Below are positions 37,534 through 46,178 of a DNA stretch of 64,000 bases, one piece after another. The position numbers were made by a program, and so were the translations under genes. The DNA comes from Anaeromicropila herbilytica (lineage in GTDB: Bacteria > Bacillota > Clostridia > Lachnospirales > Lachnospiraceae). The stretch lies in the NCBI RefSeq assembly GCF_016591975.1, contig NZ_AP024169.1:4475001-4539000 (forward strand), in the 5' to 3' direction. The first letter of the stretch is position 1, and every line of letters begins with the position of its first letter. The notes beneath the pieces are model-generated. The model saw nothing but the letters and a program-made list of their open reading frames with translations. It did no database searches and was not told where the DNA came from.

Positions 37534-38238
37534 CTACATTCTTCTTTCCATTAGAAATTCGGCATACTCAAATTCTAATTGTGTATCAATATCAATAGAA
37601 TGTGATTGTTCCATTATAAAAGCAACTGAATTTTTATACCAATCATAATTATTTTGTATAAAATGATTCCATTTAGTTGCTCGTATAGCACCAGTGATTT
37701 TGTAATAATCCGGTAATTCCTGTCGATTCTTTCTTTTTATTGATTCTTCTATAAAATCATCCATTTTTAACGACTTATCTAATACATTGCACCATAACGG
37801 AATAGTCTCAGCCTTAGTTACAGAAATAACAGAATCAACATCTTCGCTTTGGGATAACAATTGAATTGCTTGATCAATATCATCCCCTGTAATAAATGGT
37901 GATGTAATCTGAATCATAGCAAGCATATCAAATTTTTCATTTTGAATTTTATATTGATTCATTATATTCTTTAATGTATCTATTATCTTTGAATTATCTT
38001 CTGCTAATTCTTTTGGTCTCAGGAAAGGTACTTCTGCGCCTAATTTTCTTCCAATCACAGCATATTCTTCCGATTCAGTACTTAATAAGATTCTTGCCTT
38101 ACCATTCTTATAAGCTTCACTAGTTTTAATTGCTTCAATGGAATAAGCCATTAATGGTTTACCAGCTAACTTCTTTATATTTTTATCTTTTACCCCTTTA
38201 GATCCGCTTCTAGCAGGTAATAAAAATAGAATTTTCAT
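37534..38238 (-). CDS. CMP-nonulosonic acid synthetase, second paralogue
   Basis: The 234 residues have the same fold as the neighbour at 36673 (LPARSGSKGVKDKN, STESEEYAVIG, IQITSPFITGDDI, DIDTQLEFEYAEFL) but differ clearly in the substrate-facing half. It directly follows pseB, so it is the better positional candidate for the CMP-pseudaminic acid synthetase. Two such synthetases in one operon suggest two CMP-activated sugars. Confidence 0.88.
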   Translation of the reverse strand: MKILFLLPARSGSKGVKDKNIKKLAGKPLMAYSIEAIKTSEAYKNGKARILLSTESEEYAVIGRKLGAEVPFLRPKELAEDNSKIIDTLKNIMNQYKIQNEKFDMLAMIQITSPFITGDDIDQAIQLLSQSEDVDSVISVTKAETIPLWCNVLDKSLKMDDFIEESIKRKNRQELPDYYKITGAIRATKWNHFIQNNYDWYKNSVAFIMEQSHSIDIDTQLEFEYAEFLMERRM

Positions 38239-38302
38239 TATTTCTAAACCTCTCTTAATTTCAACCTATTGATTTAGTAATCTGACTTTATCACTTCATA
38301 GA

Positions 38303-39298
38303 TCACCTAATAGAAGCTAAAGACCTCTCTAAATCTTCTTTACTTAACCACTCTCTATTTGTTCCGGAATTATATTCAAACCCATCTTCTACCAATTTAC
38401 CGCCAGAAGTAAAATGTTTTTCAAAATTCCACCATTCAAAGTGTGGATAAATAATAAAATGTTTCTCATATTCATAAGTTGATCTAGAATCATCCTTTGT
38501 TATCATTACCTCATGCAATTTTTCACCCTCACGAATACCAATCTCTCTTAATTTTGCATTTGGTAACATTGCATATGCCAAATCATCTATACGAAATGAA
38601 GGGATTTTCGAAATGTAAGTTTCTCCACCTTTTGATTCTTTCAATGCTTTAAAAACTAATTCCACACCTTCTTCTAATGTTATCCAGAATCTAGTCATTC
38701 TAGAATCGGTGATTGGTAATTCTTCATTACCCTTTTTAATTAAATTTTTAAATAATGGTATTACTGATCCTCTACTTCCTGCTACATTACCATAACGAAC
38801 TACAGAAAATGTTGTTCCTTTGTCTCCACCATATGCATTTGCTGCTATAAACAATTTGTCTGATACCAATTTAGTACCGCCATATAAATTAATTGGGTTC
38901 ACTGCTTTATCCGTGGATAATGCAACCACCTTTTTAACACCTCGATCTAATGCAGCATCAATAATATTCTGAGCACCATTTATATTTGTCTTAATTGCTT
39001 CAAATGGATTGTATTCACAAGTAGGTACTTGCTTCATTGCCGCAGCATGAATGACATAATCCACTCCATCAAATGCACGGTACAAACGTTCTTTATCTCT
39101 AACATCACCAATAAAAAATCTTACTTTTGACATATCGACTGTATTCATATATTCATTCTTCATAACACTTTGCTTAAACTCATCTCTTGAATATACTATT
39201 ACTTTTTTCGGATTATAATTAGCAAATATCATCTCTAAAAACTTTTTTCCAAATGATCCTGTCCCACCAGTAATTAATATAGTTTTATTGTTTAACAT
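38303..39298 (-). CDS. pseB: UDP-GlcNAc 4,6-dehydratase, inverting (PseB)
   Basis: PseB commits UDP-GlcNAc to pseudaminic acid by 4,6-dehydration with C5 inversion. The 331 residues are an extended SDR with TGGTGSFGKKF, DVRDKERLYRAF, AAAMKQVPTCEYNPFEA, STDKAVNPINLYGGTK and RYGNVAGSRGSVIP, all PseB/FlaA1 hallmarks. The start is the ATG at 39296-39298 after GGAGGTTATT. It is the second gene of the sigma-28-driven operon. Confidence 0.95.
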   Translation of the reverse strand: MLNNKTILITGGTGSFGKKFLEMIFANYNPKKVIVYSRDEFKQSVMKNEYMNTVDMSKVRFFIGDVRDKERLYRAFDGVDYVIHAAAMKQVPTCEYNPFEAIKTNINGAQNIIDAALDRGVKKVVALSTDKAVNPINLYGGTKLVSDKLFIAANAYGGDKGTTFSVVRYGNVAGSRGSVIPLFKNLIKKGNEELPITDSRMTRFWITLEEGVELVFKALKESKGGETYISKIPSFRIDDLAYAMLPNAKLREIGIREGEKLHEVMITKDDSRSTYEYEKHFIIYPHFEWWNFEKHFTSGGKLVEDGFEYNSGTNREWLSKEDLERSLASIR

Positions 39299-39319
39299 AA
39301 TAACCTCCAAAATTTTAAT

Positions 39320-41200
39320 TTATTCATTTATAATTTCTAATACATTTTGATAGCAAGCAGGTATTCCTTCTGCAATAACTTTTAATATTTTTTGCACTCC
39401 ATTTTCATTAGATAAATCTATTAGATTACAATCATACCAATCTGGACAGCTTTCTCTAAACGAAGTTTCAATCTGATTATTAAGTAACAAAATATATGAT
39501 AAATAAGCTTTATCTATATTTTCTTTTGTTATATTTGATTCAGACTGAGCGATTGCGTCTATAATCATTTGATAATATTCATTCTTAGATTTAGCTTTAT
39601 CAACAAAAGACAATCTTGAGTAGTAGCAATTTGTATGAACAATAACTTTTTTATTCAATAGAACTGCTTCAACCCCTATTGTTGACGATATTGGTAGAAC
39701 TACCTTAGCTTTTGAAATCATTTGATATGAATTTATTTCTTCTTCACTTCTTACATAATAAATCCTTGGGTTTTTCCCAAAGTTATCTTGTAATAGACTT
39801 TCATAGCTCGGATTATTATAATCTTTATATAAGGAATGTTGCGCTGGATGTTCTCTAATCATTATATTTACATTTGAATTCTTTAATAAATAATCTAATG
39901 TCTCAACTAACCATTCTTCTGTACTTGTAAATACATCTTCCAAACCAAGCGCTGCAGCATCCCACATCACATTAAGTGGTATAAATACTTCATAATCCCG
40001 ATCCAGTTCTTTACTTCTCTCAACTTTTTGAAAATTGTACCCACCATTTTCCAGTGTACTTTTTTTCCTAATTAAAAAACTCTCTTTTGCTAACTGAATG
40101 ATCTTATATTCCTCTTCTTCTGTAAACCACTTTTCATTGATTACTTTAGCTACATCATAAGAATGACCATTTGGTTCATTCGTTGCATAACTTGTCTTTA
40201 TTTGGCCTGGTCCATCATAATTCGATGCTCTAAATCCTTTTTGTTTACCAACCCACAAATACATCCATCTATGATAGTGGAGACCTGTACTAACATTGAT
40301 CGAGTCAAACTTATTATGTTTGAAAAAGAACTTAATACATTTTAAGTTTTGATAAAAAACTTCAAAAAATTCTCTTTCATACTCCTCAATACTAGTACTA
40401 TTAGTTTTTTCATTTAATCTAGATTTTTGCCATATACTATTAATTTTAACATTTCTACTTATTTCATATATATCTTCACCTAATAGTTCTTCTTGATTTT
40501 GATCAATATACCTAATATCAAGCATAGGAAACCTTTTTATTAATACTTCAATAACTTGCATCACAATATATTTAATATCATCAGAAGCTCCATCATACAT
40601 AATAAAATTCTCACAGTTATATATATTGTCCATAATTAATGTCGCGTTATAACCATTAAGCTTCATTAAAAGAAATGTTGCAATGTCATAAAACATTGGC
40701 ATTCCCATATAACTGCAGCAAGCTATAACACCAATTCTTTTATCCATCTTATACATAATTTTATCAAAGGTATTTTCAGGGATTCTTTCTATGAATTGAA
40801 TCATTTTCTCAGCATTCCATATAATTTTTTGAATTCTAAAACATCGTTCTAATGAAGTATATAAATCAAAATAGTCTTTATCTTTGATAAATCCCCAATC
40901 ATCTAATTGTTTACTAATACTCAAAGCATGCTGACTTACTAGTAAAATAATGAACTTATTTTTTTCTTCCATTAATAGTTCTTCTGGACTCTTAATTCTT
41001 ATATTCTTATACACTGTATTCCATATGTTTTTATTATTATCTACAAAATATTCGATTTTATATCCTTCTGGTAGAATACGAGGCATTATTGACAAAGCGG
41101 ACCCAGCTCCAAAACACAAGATTTTCTTTTCTTTATTTTCATTTAATATTCTATTTATATAAGTATCGTTTACATATTTTTTATAATCTATTTGCATCAT
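39320..41200 (-). CDS. Two-domain glycosyltransferase, capsule (Kdo-transferase-like) C-terminal half
   Basis: The 626 residues start with a small Rossmann-like domain (about 20-125: KILCFGAGSALSIMPRI, YFVDNNKNIWNTVY, IILLVSQHALSIS). The C-terminal half resembles capsule polysaccharide GT-B proteins that use CMP-Kdo: IREHPAQHSLYKDY, IYYVRSEEEINSY, then KAVLPISSTIGVEA-like (VVLPISSTIGVEAVLLNKKV). No signal peptide or membrane segment is seen. As first gene of the pseudaminic acid operon it could transfer CMP-pseudaminic acid to protein or sugar. Acceptor unknown. Either of two adjacent ATGs (41200 or 41197) can be the start, after a run of G. Confidence 0.72.
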   Translation of the reverse strand: MMQIDYKKYVNDTYINRILNENKEKKILCFGAGSALSIMPRILPEGYKIEYFVDNNKNIWNTVYKNIRIKSPEELLMEEKNKFIILLVSQHALSISKQLDDWGFIKDKDYFDLYTSLERCFRIQKIIWNAEKMIQFIERIPENTFDKIMYKMDKRIGVIACCSYMGMPMFYDIATFLLMKLNGYNATLIMDNIYNCENFIMYDGASDDIKYIVMQVIEVLIKRFPMLDIRYIDQNQEELLGEDIYEISRNVKINSIWQKSRLNEKTNSTSIEEYEREFFEVFYQNLKCIKFFFKHNKFDSINVSTGLHYHRWMYLWVGKQKGFRASNYDGPGQIKTSYATNEPNGHSYDVAKVINEKWFTEEEEYKIIQLAKESFLIRKKSTLENGGYNFQKVERSKELDRDYEVFIPLNVMWDAAALGLEDVFTSTEEWLVETLDYLLKNSNVNIMIREHPAQHSLYKDYNNPSYESLLQDNFGKNPRIYYVRSEEEINSYQMISKAKVVLPISSTIGVEAVLLNKKVIVHTNCYYSRLSFVDKAKSKNEYYQMIIDAIAQSESNITKENIDKAYLSYILLLNNQIETSFRESCPDWYDCNLIDLSNENGVQKILKVIAEGIPACYQNVLEIINE

Positions 41201-41277
41201 ATCCCCCCTACTTATTACATTATTATGTATTTTTATACATTATATTCTATCTTATAGTTTTTATACTATTATAATAC

Positions 41278-41304
41278 ATATCGGCATTAAACAAATTGGA
41301 TTTA
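41278..41304 (-). promoter_or_regulatory. Sigma-28 (SigD) promoter of the pseudaminic acid operon
   Basis: The minus strand reads TAAA (41301-41304), 15 bases, GCCGATAT (41278-41285), which matches the flagellar sigma factor consensus TAAA-N15-GCCGATAA/T. The predicted start of transcription is about 70 bases before the first gene of the operon. Confidence 0.8.
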
Positions 41305-41413
41305 CTGGTATTTACTGGACGATTCGTATATATTTTCTATGTTTTTCATAATTTTATCTTTTAAAATGTTATGAATAATATTACAATCTTGTGTTGTATA
41401 AGTCTTTTTCTCT

Positions 41414-41494
41414 TTTTATAAAACAAAACAAATATGGAAAGGATATTAGCATGTCATACTAATATCCTTTCCATATTTGTTTTGTTTTATAAAA
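41414..41494. terminator. 36-bp perfect inverted repeat, probable terminator
   Basis: Positions 41414-41449 and 41459-41494 are perfectly complementary over 36 bp with a 9-base loop. It lies 79 bases after the fusion gene and before the sigma-28 promoter of the pse operon, so it would insulate the two. The 3' arm is T-rich but no separate T run follows, so RNA stabilisation or RNase III processing is also possible. Confidence 0.7.
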
Positions 41495-41572
41495 ATTTAA
41501 TTTTCATTTATATCATTTTATTCTCTTTTACATTTCTATTACAAACGAAATAGAATAACAAAATTATAGTTT

Positions 41573-43753
41573 TTATTTATACCTTTGCTTTAGAAACTCA
41601 TAAGTAGATCTAGGGACAATTTCTTTTATTTTGTTAAAATCTTTTTCTTCAAGATATTTACGAACTTTTGAAGCGCTAATAACTTGATCATTATGTTCTT
41701 TTCTTGGTATTTCAAATACTTCAATATTGTATAATGGAAGTATCTCCTTTAAACTATTGTTATACTGTTTTGTTACATAATCAATCGGTTCTTCTCCAAT
41801 AAATCTTTTACTAATATTTAAAGTAGTAGCAATATGTTTTCCGAATATTCTAATATCTTTTGACATATCAATAGACACGTTCTGTAAATTATCTTTATTA
41901 AAATACTCTGGAAATGTTACTGTTGAGATTATAAATTTTCCACTTGGAATTACAGTAACATTTATTAAATCTTCTGTTCCTCTTCTTACTAACTCAATTC
42001 TATCTTCAAAAGAAAAATAAGATTTATTCTCTTCAACAACAAATATAATAAGATGATCTACACATTCTAATGCTTTTTCTATTAAATATCTGTGTCCTAA
42101 TGTAAATGGATTACAATTCATAACGATTGATCCAATTAGTTTAGCTGACTGAATATTCACCAAATTATGTAGCTCTTCTAGGTATTTTTTTAATTGGGCA
42201 TTTTCTATTGATGAATTAGGATCTTGAAAAACCCTATTTATATTATCATTATTCTCTCTTATAATTGAGCCTTTTGAATTATTATTTATTTCTTCTTGTA
42301 TAACATTATATATTTTTTGACTTAGTAATTTATTTCCTATATAAGTTGTATGTTCTGGCATTTCAATAAAACATTCCCCATAATTATGTGGTCTATCAAA
42401 TACGTTTGATAATTCAGTATATGGAACATTAATTTTCTCAAAGTATTCTTTATAATTTGTAATAGTATTTATACTTATTCTTTCTATATCAATTATAATA
42501 TCTCCTTCTCGAAGTTCTATGCTATTTATATATTCTTGAGAAAATGATCTTTCTAGACCAGGTACACCGTGATTTACTACCTTATAATTTATTGAATTAT
42601 TCATGTTAATCAAACGCTGTATATAGCTAGGAATAGTATACTGATCCTCTACGTATACTCCATATACTGTACAAGGGCCAAAGATATGAATATAATTAGA
42701 GTATTCATTGGGTGTATCTGTTGTAATTCTTTTTCCGTCAATTACATTAACAAGACTACTTTCAAAATCAGCATTTATCTTTATATTATCTCTCAATATT
42801 GTAAGTGGTCTGTCAATTATCTCCTTAATTTCCTGCACTGTGTACTTATCTGGAACTAATTTCTTCAACTTTTCATAATTTTCTTCTACCTTCATTATTA
42901 AAGTCTCAATGGATATTCTATTTTCAATTCTATCTCGTTCTATTTCTGATACATTTATAATTTTACTAATTATAGGTAATTCAAAAACATAAAATTTAAT
43001 TTTTTTCTCTTTTAAATAGTTTACAATATCTTTATACTTAACCATAAAATCTCGCTGATTTAAAAGATTAAGTAAAGAATTTATTTGTGTTTTTTCCATA
43101 TAATCCAATTTTAGTTTCATAATCTTAACTTCATTTTCATCTATCCCCAATATTAAGTTAGGTTGAAAACTGTAAATATCTTCATATGAAATTATATTTA
43201 TATCCTTATATCTATTATTTACATCTGTCATTAAATATACATCTAGGTTATTACATTTTACTAGATAATTATAAATTTCAAGAAATTTATTGCTTTTATC
43301 AAATATAATAATTTTTTTGTAACCACTATCTAATAAAAATTTACTAAATGGATATATTTCTTCTTCAATACTTTCTTCATTTATCATTGATATTTGTTCA
43401 CTTAATTTTTTGTTTTCTATCATATAATAATATTCATAAAGAAGTTCGTTATCTTTAGAAACAATAGGAAGTGTTCTAATCGCTTTATTTCCTTTAAATA
43501 TATCTTCTGCCTCTTCTTTTTCGCGTGCTGAATTAAATAAACTCTTAAATCTTACATTAATCCAATTATTAGGATTCTTTTTTTCTCGCCCAAATGATCC
43601 TAATGTAATTATACCAGATAGTTTTCCTTCATTATCCAGTACATATATAGACTGATTTGGATTCTTTTCAAATGCCTGTATTATAGCTTCCTTTGTTATA
43701 CCTTCACTTCTCAATATATTTAATTGGTTTATACATCTCTTTAATATTTTCAT
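41573..43753 (-). CDS. CBS / SGNH-like / citrate-lyase-ligase-like fusion protein
   Basis: The 726 residues appear to hold four parts. A CBS pair lies at about 5-110 (SIYVLDNEGKLSGIITL, RTLPIVSKDNELLYEYYY). A Rossmann-like segment lies at about 125-225 (DSGYKKIIIFDKSNKFLE). An SGNH-hydrolase-like region lies at about 360-485 (IHIFGPCTVYGVYVEDQY, VVNHGVPGLE, GDIIIDIERI). The C-terminal 170 residues are a nucleotidyltransferase like the end of citrate lyase ligase CitC (MNCNPFTLGHRYLIEKA, FSFEDRIELVRRG, ISASKVRKYLEEKD). No citrate lyase genes are present. I infer it adenylylates or attaches a small acid in glycan decoration; the reaction is unknown. The start (43751-43753) follows GGGAGA. Confidence 0.75.
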   Translation of the reverse strand: MKILKRCINQLNILRSEGITKEAIIQAFEKNPNQSIYVLDNEGKLSGIITLGSFGREKKNPNNWINVRFKSLFNSAREKEEAEDIFKGNKAIRTLPIVSKDNELLYEYYYMIENKKLSEQISMINEESIEEEIYPFSKFLLDSGYKKIIIFDKSNKFLEIYNYLVKCNNLDVYLMTDVNNRYKDINIISYEDIYSFQPNLILGIDENEVKIMKLKLDYMEKTQINSLLNLLNQRDFMVKYKDIVNYLKEKKIKFYVFELPIISKIINVSEIERDRIENRISIETLIMKVEENYEKLKKLVPDKYTVQEIKEIIDRPLTILRDNIKINADFESSLVNVIDGKRITTDTPNEYSNYIHIFGPCTVYGVYVEDQYTIPSYIQRLINMNNSINYKVVNHGVPGLERSFSQEYINSIELREGDIIIDIERISINTITNYKEYFEKINVPYTELSNVFDRPHNYGECFIEMPEHTTYIGNKLLSQKIYNVIQEEINNNSKGSIIRENNDNINRVFQDPNSSIENAQLKKYLEELHNLVNIQSAKLIGSIVMNCNPFTLGHRYLIEKALECVDHLIIFVVEENKSYFSFEDRIELVRRGTEDLINVTVIPSGKFIISTVTFPEYFNKDNLQNVSIDMSKDIRIFGKHIATTLNISKRFIGEEPIDYVTKQYNNSLKEILPLYNIEVFEIPRKEHNDQVISASKVRKYLEEKDFNKIKEIVPRSTYEFLKQRYK

Positions 43754-43793
43754 ATATAGTTCTCCCATTAAGAATTCCAGTTTACTATAATAG

Positions 43794-43820
43794 ATATCGG
43801 CTTAATATTTAACTTAAATA
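43794..43820 (-). promoter_or_regulatory. Sigma-28-like promoter of the fusion gene (perfect -10, poor -35)
   Basis: GCCGATAT at 43794-43801 on the minus strand equals the sigma-28 -10 element found at 41278. At the N15 position the -35 reads TATT instead of TAAA. It lies about 40 bases upstream of the fusion gene start. The rest of the gap up to 44124 holds nothing I recognise. Confidence 0.5.
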
Positions 43821-44124
43821 CATGTAATATTTGGTTCTCCTATTTTATTTGTAAGAGCCTTATTTTAGGGTGTGCTTTAAAAAAGATTTAGTATTCATAT
43901 ATTACGCTTCCGAAATCTTCTCATTACATTTTTTTACACTATTGGTTGTATCACGAAAAAGTCATTTTTTCCTTACCACGGTTACTGGGTGTAATGCATT
44001 TTCACTTATGGAAATACTTATACTATACTAAGCATTCGACAAAAAATAAGTAATACAAAATCTTATACATATTTATATCATACCAAAAGGTCTCATTGAT
44101 GAGACACAAATAATTTACATTCTC

Positions 44125-44164
44125 TAAAAAAATGGTTCCAAGTGTTATACTTGAAACCATTTTG
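44125..44164 (-). terminator. Terminator of the formamido-sugar / phospho-modification block
   Basis: AAATGGTTTCAAGT pairs with ACTTGGAACCATTT around a 5-base loop with one mismatch, followed by seven T on the minus strand, 27 bases after the formyltransferase stop. Confidence 0.88.
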
Positions 44165-44190
44165 TCAATATGTCTTTTGTATTTATACTT

Positions 44191-45387
44191 TTAAAATAAT
44201 TGAATTATTCCAATGTTTTTAATATTATCTTCTCTGCAATAATCTATCAGACTTTTATTATAATAATCTTTTATATTATAATCAATTCCAAGATTAATAT
44301 ATAATTCAAACAATTCAACATTACCAGTTTTTCTAAATGCTTCCTTTGCATACATTAATAAATTAGTACCATTATTATTAACATCATATATATTGGCTCC
44401 TACTGAAATAAGGTATTTCACTACTTCAGTATGCCCATTATATGTAGCAACCATTAATGGAGTCCAACCATGGTAATCTTTTTCATTTACCAATTGATTT
44501 ATTGAGCATATCTCTTTTACTTTGCTTATATTACCTTTTTGACATTCCTTTAATAACTCTTCAAATCTATCAATAAATAGTATTATATTATAATCAATCG
44601 TGGCAATCATTAAACTATATTCACATTCAAATAAAATAGTCCCTGGTTTTTTATAAGACTTAATATTAGTGATTTGTGACATTACTATTCTTTTATTATA
44701 CACCATAGGTAATTGATATTCTCTAAAAGTAAAAGCTCTTAATTGATTGTATATACTCCTAGAAGTCTGATTAAGATCTATACTCAAGTTTTTATAATCA
44801 ATATAATTTTTTGAGTAATATGATGAATGTTCCCAATCCTGTTGTGTATATTTAATATTTTCATGATCATAAATCAACTTTTCTATATTCTCTTTAACTA
44901 GAACAGTTGCATGTTGAATATACTTTATATATAAATTCCTAGATGTATCGTAATCATAGATATCAAATTCCTTCTGAGCAACTATATCCCCAGTATCAAT
45001 ACCATCTTCTATCTTATGCAATGTTACTCCTGTCTTTTTTTCATCATTAAGAATAGGAATAGCTGATGTATACATGCCCTTATATTTAGGCAATAAAGAA
45101 AAATGTATATTGAATAGTTTCTTAGATTTAAATCTTTTTGTTTTTATTATTGTATCAAACTCTAATGATAAAAATAATAAATCTTCTATATCATATAAAT
45201 CTTCTAAAAACACTTCTTTAATATCATATTGTTTAGCAATTAAACGTAAAGATTTCTGCCATGAGTTAACTCCATTTTCATTCTTATTACATACAACAAC
45301 AATATCAAAATAATTAGAGTATTTTTTATAAATATATTCAAACGAATCAACTGCTATATTATTTTTTCCAGCTATTGCAATAACCAT
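44191..45387 (-). CDS. Sugar N-formyltransferase with C-terminal ankyrin repeats (QdtF-like)
   Basis: The 398 residues begin with a formyltransferase domain that moves a formyl group from N10-formyl-tetrahydrofolate to a sugar amine. The catalytic triad is N93 and H95 in FNIHFSLLPKYKG and D131 in HKIEDGIDTGDIV. A middle domain like the C-terminal part of methionyl-tRNA formyltransferase follows, then ankyrin repeats from about residue 300 (DYHGWTPLMVATYNGHTEVV, KYLISVGANI). This order is known in QdtF, the dTDP-Qui3N N-formyltransferase, whose ankyrin domain holds an extra nucleotide-sugar site. The aminotransferase and ketoisomerase at 50-52 kb would supply the 3-amino sugar. The start (45385-45387) follows AGGAGA. 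Confidence 0.85.
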   Translation of the reverse strand: MVIAIAGKNNIAVDSFEYIYKKYSNYFDIVVVCNKNENGVNSWQKSLRLIAKQYDIKEVFLEDLYDIEDLLFLSLEFDTIIKTKRFKSKKLFNIHFSLLPKYKGMYTSAIPILNDEKKTGVTLHKIEDGIDTGDIVAQKEFDIYDYDTSRNLYIKYIQHATVLVKENIEKLIYDHENIKYTQQDWEHSSYYSKNYIDYKNLSIDLNQTSRSIYNQLRAFTFREYQLPMVYNKRIVMSQITNIKSYKKPGTILFECEYSLMIATIDYNIILFIDRFEELLKECQKGNISKVKEICSINQLVNEKDYHGWTPLMVATYNGHTEVVKYLISVGANIYDVNNNGTNLLMYAKEAFRKTGNVELFELYINLGIDYNIKDYYNKSLIDYCREDNIKNIGIIQLF

Positions 45388-45545
45388 ATTCTCTCCTAAA
45401 TATTTATTTAATTTGAATCCCACCTAGTACTTTTTTTCTTCTACAATATACTTAATCTAATACTATATTTTTTAAGTCATACACCCCTGAATCGCATGAT
45501 ATACTAAGAATACTTCGTAATTTCTGCCCTTTATTTTTAATAATA

Positions 45546-46178
45546 TTAAACAACTGCAACAATAGAAAAAAAGTGTGTATTCTCCCATCTATTACACTCT
45601 GTTGGATAAATATCATTAACAGATTCTATTTTATATCCTATTCTTTCTAGTAGTCTCTGTTCATTCTCAATATATCTATATTGTGCAAAATAATCTTTCT
45701 GTAATTCTTCTGAAAATCCGCTTATTGTAACATCTTCCTCAAGTCCAAATTGACTTTTAATTATAAGCTTACCTCCAAGCCTTAAATTTTTCTTAAATTT
45801 TTCATAAATTATTTTTACTTCATTCTCCTCAAGATAATGAACAACACCAAACAATGTTATAATATCAAACATTTTATCAGTATTCCATTCAAAAAAATTT
45901 GAATTAATTATTTCTACATTAGGTGAATTAACAATAAAATCTGAAAATTGTTTAAACGGTTCAACAGCTAAAATAGATTTTACATTATTATATATTTTAT
46001 TTATGATTAATCCAGTTCCACTTCCTAAATCTAAAATTTCTGAATTTTTATTAGTATACTGCATTATAAATTTCGAATCTATATCTGTAAAATCAGAATT
46101 TTTAGCCAATTTGACAGAGCTTTGACTACAACTAGTTTCTGCCATTTCTTTATAAAAATCAAGTGCTTTCTCATTCAT
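45546..46178 (-). CDS. SAM-dependent methyltransferase
   Basis: The 210 residues form a class I methyltransferase: ILDLGSGTGLIINKI (motif I), ILAVEPF, IITLFGVVHYLEE and LGGKLIIKSQF. A Cys/Ser-rich N-terminus precedes the fold. It overlaps the racemase gene by 8 bases, so both are translated together. In this setting it may N- or O-methylate an amino acid or sugar. The analogous C. difficile type A flagellin glycan carries an N-methylated amino acid, which fits but does not prove the role. Confidence 0.85.
   Translation of the reverse strand: MNEKALDFYKEMAETSCSQSSVKLAKNSDFTDIDSKFIMQYTNKNSEILDLGSGTGLIINKIYNNVKSILAVEPFKQFSDFIVNSPNVEIINSNFFEWNTDKMFDIITLFGVVHYLEENEVKIIYEKFKKNLRLGGKLIIKSQFGLEEDVTISGFSEELQKDYFAQYRYIENEQRLLERIGYKIESVNDIYPTECNRWENTHFFSIVAVV

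Noticed and set aside
43855..43990. GAGCCTTATTTTAG near 43856 resembling a repeat end
   Set aside because: No matching opposite end or inner arms are found, so it is likely chance.
45424..45545. Sigma-28 promoter directly before the formyltransferase
   Set aside because: No GCCGATAT-like element is present in this 120-base gap, so the gene is probably read from upstream.
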